From: Copromyces sp. CBS 386.78
Taxonomy: Eukaryota; Ascomycota; Sordariomycetes; Sordariales; Sordariaceae
Direction of reading: 5' to 3'
NCBI GenBank assembly: GCA_030685235.1
Contig: MU839089.1
Location: 481,800-545,799, forward strand
Length of the DNA: 64,000 nt
The notes under the pieces were generated by a model that worked only from the letters and a program-made list of their open reading frames with translations, did not search any database and was not told where the DNA came from. A program made the position numbers and the translations under genes. Shown in pieces: positions 38,077 to 49,500 of the stretch (its first letter is position 1; every line of letters starts with the position of its first letter).

Positions 38077-41000
38077 ACGGATGAATAGGGTCGGCTTCAG
38101 GGCACGGCTCAGGCGAACACCCCCTGGTCAGGAGTCATGGAGTTGTGGGAAAATTGAAAGATTGGTAATGTCCGTTACGAAAGGATGAGCGAGTCTTCCA
38201 GAGGCAAATGACAAAAAAAAATTACTTGGCAATTCTGGGCAGTCGCGGGTCCGGAAACAGGTTGGAGAGAAACCAACCTTTTGTCACCACGTCGTCTTGG
38301 AGGCTGAGGGAAAGCGGGAAAGCGGTCGAAGTCTTCAAAGCGAGGAAGACAAGGCAGCGAAAGAGAGAGGTTGTTGTTCCAAAGGTCTTTGGTCTTTGTG
38401 TTTCATTTTGCACTGGGAATTCGAAGGGTGGGCTGCTAATATGATTGTTTCGACTTTGCCGACTTACACGACGACAAGTTCATACTCCGGTTACCAACAG
38501 CATCTGGACATGACAATCGATCTAAATGAGGGGGGCGCGAGGGCGGTAGACCTGCATGTTTTTTCTTCGCTTTTCTCAATAACGGCTCCCATTTTATTTG
38601 GTAGGTAGATTATCTAGATAGGTACACACACAAACCACGGCAAGAATACCCTTTGGTAGACACCATCACTGTCTCTTATGATGATATCAAATGTCAATAA
38701 GGTTAGGCGGTGAGGCCCATCCGTACCACCCCGCCGGCGCGTCCAACGGCCAAAGTGGTGCGTGGTGTTGTGTGGGGCGTTGGGCGACCTCCCTGTTGGC
38801 AATGACATCAAACCGCAGCTTTCTCTCGTCGTGTCGCTCTCTCAGTTTGCCTGCCAATGACTGTCACTGCCGCAATCCCTTGCTTGGTCGGGATGTTCGT
38901 GAGTCATGGTCTAATTAGCGCTCATCCAAATTTGAGGAGGAACAGGGCGCAAGAATGGCATTCAGCTATTGGAACATAGGAGAAAAGGTATTTGTCAGCG
39001 CCAAGGGGTGAGATGCCTGCCGTTGATCTTACCTTGAGGATAAAACACCGACCGACCGGCTTCAACGGCTTCTTCAGCTTGAGGCCGAGAGGTAGTAGAT
39101 AAATAACGCTGAACAACGTCGGACGACCTTGAACATCACTGGACATTCATTCCATCGGACCCGACAATTCGATAATGATTCTGAAAGGGACGACGGGACT
39201 GGGCTCGACTAGTTCAACTGGTTTCTACCGGCTCTTCAACTGAACGACTATCCATCCGGTCGGTCGAGAACCGGGCAACATGGACGTGGACGAAACGAGA
39301 TGAAGGACCGATCGATACTGGACAGAGACCATTCCTGGAAGAGACTCGGTTGCGGTTGAGGACGAGTGGAAGAACACACGCGAGGGACAGGTCAGGTCAG
39401 GTCAGGTCAATGTCCAAACCAAGGGACAGGTCAAAAGTTAGGGGTACCTTACTGTCAGGCAGGGCAGACCGTCACGGGCTTCTGAATATCAACAACATCC
39501 AGAGGTCCGACAGAGGCCGAGCGAGATCCGAAATTTCACCTCGCATGTCGATCGGCTTAGACTACTTCCTGTTGTCTGTCCTCTTCGGTTGTTCACCATA
39601 TCCGCTTACTACGGGATATCTATCCAGCCAGCCTGTTTTGGATTATCGCGGGCTTGACGAGTTCATGAGACTGCAGTGCTGTCCAGTGGCAGAGATATGG
39701 TATTGTTGGTCACCGTGGTGTCTTGAGCAAACCGACATTCATGTCATGTCTTGGAGCGTTGGAGGTTCCGTTGGCAGCGGAAGAGGATGGGAAGGATGAG
39801 GATGCGGAAAGCTCCTCTTTCCAAACGGGGAAGGGGAAGAAGGGTTTTCGGCATGTGAGGAGGCAGTTGTCAGGCAGTTGAGCAAGTGCCTTGGCTTCCG
39901 ATTCGGCTTCGGCTTCAACTACTGTGTCGTGATCTTCACGGATGGAGGTTGGAACGTGACCTCTAGTGGGGATGAGCATAGCGTGCTCGGTTGGTGCCCC
40001 CTCGTCTTATCAAACACTTAATCAAAAAGTTAATAGCGTCAGGAGCGAGAGGAGGGTGTCGGGCTGCTTAGCGTGTGTTCCAGCGTTGGATGGGACGGGA
40101 TGTGTGGACTCTGCCTGTTCCATCGCTCCTAACCTCTCAAACCACCATACTCGTCAGATACTGGGAAGGTGCGAGGTGCGCATGGTTGGGTGAGTAGACG
40201 CGAGGTCTTTGTACCTGGACTTCTAACGCGCCCCAGTGACTGGTCCTCTTCCGACCAGCCATCACCTTTTCCTTCGAAAAGAACCCTCTTGGGCAGCCTG
40301 CGCCAACGAGGGTTGCAATTTACGAACCCGACCCTGACGAGTACTCGACATCGCGCAAGAATATCTCGTACTCGGCATCCATCTTAGCTTGTCCTTGTCC
40401 TTGAGCAGCAGCTCGCCCTCGTCCTTGGCCATACGCTTGAGCCTCCAGTTTCTCTTTCTATTGCCAAAGCATATGAAAGGATTCACGGGAAAGCAGCGCT
40501 CCCACCCATTTCACGCACGTCTTGACTCGGGTATATATCGAATCTTCTCTTGTCCAGGCTCAGGCTGTCGTGATGGATCGGTCCCGACACTGGCTAGTTG
40601 ATTAGTGATCTTCGGTCATGACAAGGTTCGTCAAGGGAATTCTTCTTCTTTTATGAACAGGGGGTTAGGCCTGCCGTCGTTGTTGTTATCGTTGTTGTCA
40701 CGGCCAAGGTCTATCTATTTCTTTGCCTGTTCTTCCACCTGGGTCCTTTTTGGGCTTGAGGCTCCCTCCGCCCGTTTTACAGCCGTCTGCTCGTGTCACC
40801 TCTACCAAGAGGTCTGGGACAATTGTTCTTTTTATGGTTCACCTACTCTCATCTCAGTCTTTCACGCACGAAAATGGACACTCAGCTTTCTCCCTGTCAA
40901 CCCTCGGTACCGAAGCCGTCGAGTGCTCGCCTGCTTGTCTAAGCTGAACAAAGGCTTTGCGGGACAAACCGTGTTCAGGGTCTTCCCGTGTTTCTGTTTC

Positions 41001-41430
41001 AAAAATGGGCTGGTTAACCTCTGGCCTCGTGGTGGCGTTAGGCTTGTTTTGGACACACAAAGAAACTGTCTTTAGGCTTTTTTTCTTTGCCTTCCTTCCA
41101 CGTGGTTTCTATACTTACACTCACCACTCACTTTACGAGGGGCAGCATACTGCAGCCTATCCTCATTCCAAATAACCAAAGCGTTGGATAGTACATGTAC
41201 AATGTATAGCAACGTTCCATCCCTTCCGATACGGCTTGCCTGGCACTGTGGAATGAAAAAGGGGGTGAAAAGAACGGCTATGGATGCGGCTGTGGCTGCG
41301 TAGAAGTAAAATGGATGCCCCCGATCGAATACCGACCTGTCAACGGTCTAGGCTGGGCTCTTGATGCCTCTTCTCACGACGATGTTGGGTCTGAACTGTT
41401 CATCTTTCTTAACCATTTCCGTCTCCAATC
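38077..41430. other. Gene-poor interval (3.35 kb) with an Nmd3 relic
   Basis: It holds the 3' end of Ran and the promoter of the membrane protein at 41431. A pseudogene fragment lies at 40344-40462. A short GGTCA tandem run occurs near 39388-39410. No intact gene is supported here. Confidence 0.5.
40344..40462 (-). pseudogene. Frameshifted fragment of the ribosome export factor Nmd3
   Basis: On the minus strand, one frame reads NRKRNWRLKRMAKDEGELL, and the next frame, directly downstream, reads AKMDAEYEIFLRDVE. In Nmd3, the adaptor that carries 60S subunits to Crm1 for nuclear export, these two segments follow one another near the C-terminus: a basic RNWKLK-type motif, then a YE-FL-D-E motif. 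Here they are in the right order and spacing but in different frames. The break lies within 40389-40399, where 11 bases stand in place of about 12. After the DVE the similarity decays and a stop follows within about seven codons. No N-terminal Nmd3 segments (zinc-finger pairs, LVKKHYP region) were found nearby, so this is a partial relic. The identification is from my knowledge of the family. Confidence 0.68.
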
Positions 41431-44294
41431 ATGAGAGGGGACAAACTCTCTTTACTGTTGGACCCCAGATCACGACGACAACGAGAAAAAGGACGACGGC
41501 TACTACGACGATTGCCTCTACCATGGGCGTCGCATACACTCTTCTTGCTAGCGCTCCTCCTCGCCTACTTGACCGTCCTCGTCTCAGCAACCACCAACTA
41601 CACTTTCAACAAACAGGATATGAAACATGTTGGGTACTGGGTCGATGAGAAGGCTTCTCGCGGTAAGTCGACTTCTCACGCACTAACATCAATGGTCCCT
41701 CCCCTCCCAATTCCCTTAACCCGCATCGCCAACCTTCCACATGTCCTCCTGTCTGGTGGGATCTCACATACCTCTCACTCCATCAAAGCTACAGGTTAGT
41801 TAGACTAACACCACGACGACAATATGAACAGTAACGCACCTCACCGTCGATGATTCCCACTATTGGGTGACTTCCTCCACTTTCCAAGCGGCCTGCAAAT
41901 TTGGCCAGTATTCCAACAACGACTGCCCGATTCCGACAAAGTGTATCAAGGAATATGCGAGTACCGCTCACGATCCGAGGTATAATTATAAAGACCACTA
42001 CGAGGTGGTAGAGTATGATGATGGGAGTCGGGAGACATGGTATGCGCGCGCTCTTATTTTCCTCTTCTTTTTTGTCATAGCCTATCCTCTATCCATAGGT
42101 ATTCCATCCTCCGTCTTCTTTTCCACTTTCCCACGCTCCTTTTTTACAACACCATCCTTTTCCTATTTTCTTCCCTGACTGGTGTCGTTTCCTCTTCTAG
42201 ACATTTTGTTTTTCTTTTCCTATGTCGTGTTATCTGTTTCCCAGCTAAATAGCACCCCCTTCTACGAGCAGCTTCGACGGCGGATACGCACCCAATCCTA
42301 CCCGCAGCTTTGCCTTCACGCCCTCCGTCTGCATGACCATGACCATCACCCTCGCACCTTACGTCGCGAAACCACCGACAGCTGCAACAGGACCGGCACC
42401 ATTCGCCAATATTGGTTGCCGGCCGTTGTACGACAAAAGCGTGGGGTGGGATCCTCAGAATGTGATTTACGCGGCCATGGGTATGCCTTTGGCTGCCCTG
42501 CCGACGGGGCCGGACACGGGAGGAGGAGGAGGAGGAGGAGGAGGAGGAGGAGCAGGGATGATGATGCTGGTGGAGACTAGGACTGTGATGCAAAATAACA
42601 TTCCTCCCAGGACTTCCACCAGCGTTTCTTGGAGTAGCACTACTATTCAGACTTTGATCACGGTAACTGCCGTTCGCCCTACCACCCAGGCATCATCGCC
42701 TTCCGTCGTTCTGCCGGTAACAACACAAAAACAAAAGGAGGTACCAGGGCAAGATGAAATGTCAGGGGCAGAGGAAGGAGATGAGGAAGAACAGGATCCT
42801 AATACTCCCCCTTACGATCCATTCGAGACTGCTTCTGCCGCCGCCACTAGCACGAGCGCTGGCACTTCCAACGCCATTGCCACTATCATCGACGACACTA
42901 GCAACACCCAGACCGGTACTGATACTGTTGATCCTATCTCTTCTTTACCACCATTTCCAACTTTCCCCTTTCCCCATATCCCCATCCCCACCAACACTGA
43001 CCCCGTCGACAGTTCTGGCACCAACACCGAAACCAACACCAACACCAACACGGGCACGGCCACTCCAACTGACACTGACATTGACAATTCCATGCAAACT
43101 GGAACTGATTGCGAAAACGCACAAGATGGTGGAGACCGAGACATGACGGTAAAATGTGATAAGAACAAGAAGTGGATCACAGCTGTGGTGGTAATAGGGT
43201 CCATCACAGGCGGCATCTTGGCTTGTCTTGCGAGTTGGTGCGTTTTTTCGAGGTGGTATATTAGGAGGGTGTTGAGGGTTGATGAGAGACCAAGGAGTCC
43301 GAGTCCGGGGTCGAGTCCGAGTTCAAGACCGGATGGGGGACAGTATGATTCTGAGGCTCGGGCTGGGGCTGGGGCTGGGGCTGGTGGTGGTGATGGTGGT
43401 GATGGTGGTGGTTCTGCATCTAGTTCTGCCCCTGGTTCTGCATCTAGCTCTGCATCTAGTTCTGCATCTAGTTCTGCCTCTGGTGCAGGTAGTGCTGGGG
43501 GTAGTAGCTTAAGCTTAAGCGGCTTCGGCTCGTCCCGGCTAAAACTGCCGAGACCTCAATGGACCGTATTCATGGCGGGCATAGCCGGTCTGACGGGCCT
43601 AACGCACCAACTAGCTCGCTTTTGTCCGTCCAACCTGGTCAGGCTCGTAAGACGCGCAAGATACGGATCCAAGTCCTCCTCCTCTCGGGGGGCCGGGCAG
43701 GATGAAGACGAGGAGGACCTGGAGGGAAGGATAAGTCAGGATCCGTTTCAGGATCCTCCTCCGTGGCAACATCAAGGGGTTCAAATTGGGTATAATTCTA
43801 ATAGGTTGATCCAGAATGGGAAGTGTGGAAATTGTAGGGATTGTAAGGAGAAGGAGAAACGGAGGAAAAAGAAGGAATCAAGGAAGACGGCCAAGACGCA
43901 GTTATCGATTATTGACGAGGTTACGGAGCCAGGGAGTAAGAGGGTTAGTGGGGCCGAGAGCACTTCCAGTCCTGTGGAAGAGGAGGTGTTAGAGGGGGTG
44001 GAAGAGGGGGTGGAAGAGGGCCTAAAAGAGGAGGAAGAAGTGGAAGAAGAAATGGAAGAGAAGGTGAAAGAGGAGGAGGAAGAGGAAAGGCAGGTGGAAG
44101 AGCAGGTGGAAGATGAGGTGGAAGTTGAGGTGGCAATTGAGGTGGAAATTGAGGTGGAAGAGGAACAGCAAGTGAGGGATAGTTGGCCTGTGTCCCGCCG
44201 TGGTCGATTACTGGAGCCGCCTGATGATGATAGGTCTGCTGGTAGTCGTGAATCCGGTGAGGTGGTTCATGTATATTTTGCACATGGGGAGTAG
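41431..44294 (+). CDS. Single-pass surface protein with repeat tracts, function unknown
   Basis: Three exons: 41431-41662, 41832-42039 and 42272-44294, with introns of 169 and 233 bp. The joined frame is 820 aa. An Arg-rich start (MRGDKLSLLLDPRSRRQR) leads to a hydrophobic signal or anchor (HTLFLLALLLAYLTVLVSA). The extracellular part begins with a Cys-containing region (AACKFGQYSNNDCPIPTKCI, then ETCFDGG joined across intron 2, then FTPSVCMTMT and ANIGCRPLYD). It is followed by a Gly run (~230), a long Thr/Asn-rich stalk likely to be O-glycosylated, and a membrane helix (WITAVVVIGSITGGILACLA, ~448-472). The cytoplasmic tail has GAGAGAG and ASSSASSSA repeats and a ~75-residue Glu/Val-rich region (~717-790). 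The architecture resembles fungal wall-sensor proteins, but no known domain is recognised. Intron 2 placement gives TGC (Cys) at the junction, in keeping with the Cys-rich region. Confidence 0.82.
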
Positions 44295-46178
44295 CTCAAT
44301 CATTGAGGGAATGGTCCTACCGTTAGCAAGAATAGAGTCCGAGTAATGATAATGACGGTGATAATGCTGAAGGGTATCAACGAGCGCGTTGTACAAACGA
44401 GTAGCCGAAAGGTAGCCAGCGCAAAAGTGTGATAGTAAACCGTCCGGCAGTGGTTACCCACGGGCAGAAGAGTAATGATGATTCCGATCATCGTAAGAAA
44501 AGAACATCAGTGTGTGATGCCATCATATTATGACATGCACCAAGGGGAGGATGAACTCATCCGCTTAGTCGACAAGGGCTTTCTTCTTACTACCTGGATC
44601 CTTCTTCCACCGGCTTCGAAAGGTGTAGCCCAAGGTAGATCGTATTATGCCGTTTGCCGACAAAGATTTGTCAGGCTAATTTGACATGCACATAGTACTT
44701 ACAACCAGTATTCTACCCAAAGGGTACTTATCGGACTCATCATGGCATGGACGTAGATCTCGACGATGCCAAGTTCCTTTGGACGTTTTGCTGGAACCCT
44801 GAGTGTGATCACAACCCTGTCCGGCCGTGGTATCCAGCACCCACCGGCAGAACACCACCAGACCGATCCCATTCACTAGTAGTCTCACTCACACAAGCCG
44901 CAAATCCCGCGCAGACACCCATGTTTTTCTTCCCCCATTTTCTTCCTCGCGTCCCAAGCCTCTTTGTAAGAAACCCAAGAGCACAACGAAAAAAAAGTAG
45001 TGTGATGTAAAGCCGGTCAGACTTCCATCGAAACCCACCCTGCTCAAGCGCCCGAAGGCAGACCCCGAGTGCAGGGTACAGATCATCGCCACTCTCTATA
45101 CAGCCCCTTCCTTTCGGAAAAGACCGCCACCTTTGCAGGCAGGGCGAGAGTAAAAAAAAATAAAGGACCTCACTGTTGGGAAACGAGGATATTGATCATC
45201 AACCCGGGTGGGATCTGTGGCTCCTTTAGGGAACACAAAAGAGGACAAATACTATAGAAATGATTCTCCTGTTGGTGGGTTGAATGGTTAGCATTGCTGT
45301 TACTGACGAAAGGCTGAAGATCCCAATAGTAGGGGGGGTGACTCACTGAAGTATTGTCGACATGAAGAAAAAAAAAAGAAAAAGGAAACCCAAATTGCGG
45401 GAGGGAGGGAGGAGGTTTTATACCCCTCCTGGACATGTCGCTGGTGGTCTGTGCACGTGTGAAAATTTGGCGCGGGACCCACTCGCAGACTTTTGCCGGT
45501 TGCCAAAACTCCGTACTGGACCCGCTCGGCCCGTTCCGTTTGTATTTGGGTCTGCTCCACTTCGGTTTGCAGCACCCCACTTCCATTCTCGGATTCCTCT
45601 CCGGTGGGTCGCGCCGGCGCCGGCCCCGGTGAAAAGCTACTGATGACTTGGCTTGTCGAACCTGACCTCCATGTTATGCTGGGTCTGTTCCATTGGCAGA
45701 ACACTGGTTTCAGCTACCATGTGCATGTCAAATTACCTTGCCATGGAAGGTTTGCGTCAGCATAACACAGAGTGACAGAATCAGTCTGATCTCAGTCAGT
45801 GTTGCTTCATGCCTCGCTCAACTGGGATTCAGATGATCGAGATGAGGCAAAGTTCTGGACTCTGGTTTTCTATTTGGTCGCCGACCTGGTATAGTTTCAG
45901 TATAGACATAGGCTGTAGTTGGAGGGAATGCTATCCCTCTCACCAGCCGGAAGCATGTGGGAGATGATCGAAGATGGAACATGATATGGGGATCGGCCAA
46001 TTTGTCTTCTTTGGTGTATTCTGGGTTAAGGGGTGCGAGCTGTGCTGGAGACCAATTTGTTCCATGTCTCACCGTCGCCTTTTCTGGCCCTGACGATTGT
46101 AGAAAATTGCTGGAATTCAACCTATGCTTTGTCAAGTTACAGAAGTTCGCTCTGTTCATACTTGTTGAGAGCAAAGGA

Positions 46179-46179
46179 G

Positions 46180-46213
<34 letters not shown>

Positions 46214-46425
46214 TTAGAAAACCCGGGCTTTTAAACCCCATGGCCCGGTAACCATATTGCCCCCCCCGTGTCAGTTCCCCCCCCAACCCTCGCTAAGGAT
46301 ATTTTACGGTTGCGCAANNNNNNNNNNTTTGGCTCGGTGTATTTTTTTAAACTTCGTGTAATTTACAAAGATGGTTTTTAATTTTTCTTTTTTTTTCTCT
46401 TGATATATTTTTTCGGAAAAAACCC

Positions 46426-46460
<35 letters not shown>

Positions 46461-46567
46461 TTAGAAATCGCTGGCTTTGAATCCCATTGTCACGGTAACC
46501 TTCTTGCCCCCACGTTGTCAGTTCCCACGCCTACGCTCGATCAGGATATTGTACGGATGCGCAAAGT
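46179..46567. repeat. Poly-A tract and flank present twice around a gap (likely assembly duplicate)
   Basis: A ~32-base A run at ~46180-46211 is followed by ~105 bases ending at the gap. A second A run (~46429-46458) is followed by sequence that matches those ~105 bases with many scattered differences (GGTTAGAAA, CGGTAACC, GTCAGTTCC, GGATATT, ACGG and TGCGCAA all recur in order). The first copy has inflated C and A runs. The ~100 bases before the second A run look like a degraded version of the clean sequence before the first one. The pattern fits two overlapping contig ends read through a homopolymer, so the locus is probably single-copy. Confidence 0.75.
46318..46327. other. Assembly gap (10 N)
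   Basis: Ten N characters, a placeholder length. The two flanks overlap in content, so the real gap is probably negative. Confidence 0.95.
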
Positions 46568-49500
46568 CATACAACGACACTGAAAATGCGACTAAGGCCA
46601 GTACATGTATGTAGGTAAATGGGAAAGCGAGATGTCAGCTTAAACCGATCAAGCCCGTAATATCTCACCACTTGCAGCAGCGCACTACAACGCTGACTTT
46701 TCTCGGAAAACGAAGCAGGCACATTTGACTGTCGATAAGATACTTTACGCTCAGCTCATGGGACACGCATTGGATAATTCCTCATCCTGTGTCCTAACCA
46801 TTGACAGCAGGAGGGTGTCGTGGTGTCTCTGTTGATTCGCCTAGTGGTAGTAGTTCGTCTTCCTATAAGGTACTCGTTAGTCTGCCACTAGCGCTGAGCT
46901 TGACCGTTGGGCGATAAGAAGCTTCTTTTGACGCCCATGAGGAGAGATTGGGATATTCCTCGATAGTCTGACACATGTCATGGCTTGCACACTACGCTAT
47001 CTGATTGTTAGTCGCCTCGACTAGACAGGGGCAAGATATCATACATATCAAAATGTCGTTCCTGCAGCTCATCGTCATGTGTCGTTCGTCGTCAACTTTT
47101 GCAATACATCGTCGACGATAAGAGTCCAGAAGACGCCACGATAGCAAGCCCCCCCATAAAAGCAACTAGGGAGGCTTGCGTTGGCGTTCTGGGGAAAGGA
47201 TGGGGGGCTTGGTGGCAAATCCGTCTTGTTTCTTATTGCTGTACCGTGCTGGAAGATCCTGCAACTGTATGCCGAGACAGCCTTGAGCCTTGTCGCAACT
47301 ACTGTTTGAGGTGAGTCAAGCAATTCTTGCACACCAACCGAAACTAGAAACCGCCCGAAAATACTTGGCAGCTTATACAGCAGAGTGAAAGGTCCCATCG
47401 CTCTCATCGCCCAGCGGGGGTTCAGGGCTGACAGGGCTTGCGTAGCTGAGGTTGGATGGTCGAGGAAATACCTGCCGGATTCCGCACCGACAACAGATAC
47501 GCGATGCGCTCCCCCGCGGTCAACTGCAACACAGACCGTGTTAGATTTAATTTTGGTTCGGCAACGGCCCCGTGTAGGTGGCCCAACTGCTCGGTGAAGC
47601 CAGCCTTAAGGCTACCCATCCGGTGCGGGGGCGGTTATCCAGCGTGATAGCTCAAGGTGGGTTATGCGGCTGAACAGATTGAGAACGTGCCCTTGTCGTC
47701 AGTCAACAAGCTAAAATAGAAACATTTGCGTTCGGGCATTGGGATTCATGTCACCCATAAGGCATCGTAGTGGCAGAGGAACTGGCAGCCAGAGAACTTC
47801 AGCGCCAAGCCGAATCAAGAACAATATCCGACACTGCAAAGCCATGCGATGTTTGGGAATGTTTGGTATGAACTCGCGCCATGTTTGCGAAGGAAGGTAG
47901 GATAGCAGTGGCAATACGATGCAATTTGGAAAATACAAGCAGTCAGACGGTCTAAGTCCGATGAAGCCTCGCACCACCAGCGCTGAGGATAATGCCGGCC
48001 AGTGTCTTGAAGGACTGCATATGCTTTCCTGGAAGTCATCCTACAGTCGGCCGGTCGGCAGGCTGAGAGATTCTTGTTTGAAGTCAATCATACCTCGACA
48101 CATGTTCCATGAAATGAAAATCTCTCCCCCGTGGCGAGCTCAAATCGGGACTCAAGAGCTTGGGATACACCACAGAGTCGGGGTACGTCCGCCACCAAAG
48201 CTGTCAAATTCAACCTTTGAGCATCAAGTGCAGAGTTGTGACCAGTGTGCATTATACCTTGCATATAGCAGTTCCATGTCATCAAGAGAGTGCCATGGTC
48301 GGATACGAGTTTTCCGGGCAACAACGCATCGCGGTGTGGAAGTGTCTGGGATGGTTGATGATATAGGTATCCGGAAGGAGATAGAATAATGATGAAGACA
48401 CTTGACTGGCTGGGACGCTCTGTGTGATAGGATGCTTGGTGATAAGACGTTGAGGTAGGCTCATGGCAATAGAGTCTTGTGATAGGTCTTTGTGTGACCT
48501 AATGCTAAGGTAACTCGGACTTTGGAGGCTGTTCCTATGGGTTGCGGTCAAAGAAGCTGGTCGCACAAGAACTGACTTAAACAGCCGTTGGTGTATGCCG
48601 TGGAGACAGCTGCAAAGAGCCATTCATTCAGCCCTTTCAGACCTATTCTAAGGTGTCAGTTCATGTCAAAGAAGGACGTCTTGCGGGGACCTGATGATTG
48701 CTCGGTCGTTATACGAAGAAGTGGTGAATGCGATAAAGGGAGTAAGCGGTTATTGGGCCGAAGGATTCTTCCCAACGACGGCACGGCCGACGCCCAACTC
48801 CCATTTGGATTGATGGTAGGCTGTTCAAGGTTCAGAATGTTGTATTGATAAAGGTGGCTTGAGCGGACTTTGCCCAAAAATAGGGAGAGTGGTACAGAAG
48901 CCATGGGGGAAGGGAATCATTTGCTGCTCAGTTGACCCCGGATATTTCTCGTTGCTTTTGGCGGTGCTGAGCCGTGGAATATGGCAAGATGCTGATTCTG
49001 CAGGGCTGGGCTCCCGTGATGGCCATGTTGACTTGACCGCCTTGTTTGTGGTTAAAAGTGCGAATCGTATGCAGTCCATTATCCGAGATCTTGCAGTTTG
49101 TTTTCTTGAGGCGTCAGCTCTTGGTGACGGAGAGAGCCAGATGACAACTCGGACTTGAGAACCACCGAGGCTGACATTGATGTTGGAGATGGGATGTATA
49201 GTCCAGGGGGTGACGGTTGGAGATGCTTGGCGAGCATTCTCTCTTTCGAGCTTTGATGTGCTTCTTTCCCCTAAAGGTAGCCCAAAGCGAGATATCGACA
49301 TCAAGATGGCGCCCCTAAGCTTGGCAGGTGAAGCAAGGTTCAGCTGATGGTTGGCGCAAGAACTTCCTCATGGCCCGGGTCAATTAATGGAAGGAGTCGT
49401 CAGTTGGTGATGGCGGGGTTGTTGGAGCAGCCTTGAAGCGCCGGTGTCGCTGAGGTGCCCTGCGTTCCATTTCAGTGATTATCGATGGGCTGAGCTTGGG

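Noticed and set aside
46457..46503. Inverted AAGGTTA/TAACCTT pair, possible hairpin or element end
   Set aside because: Only seven bases with a loop of more than 30, adjacent to an assembly artefact.
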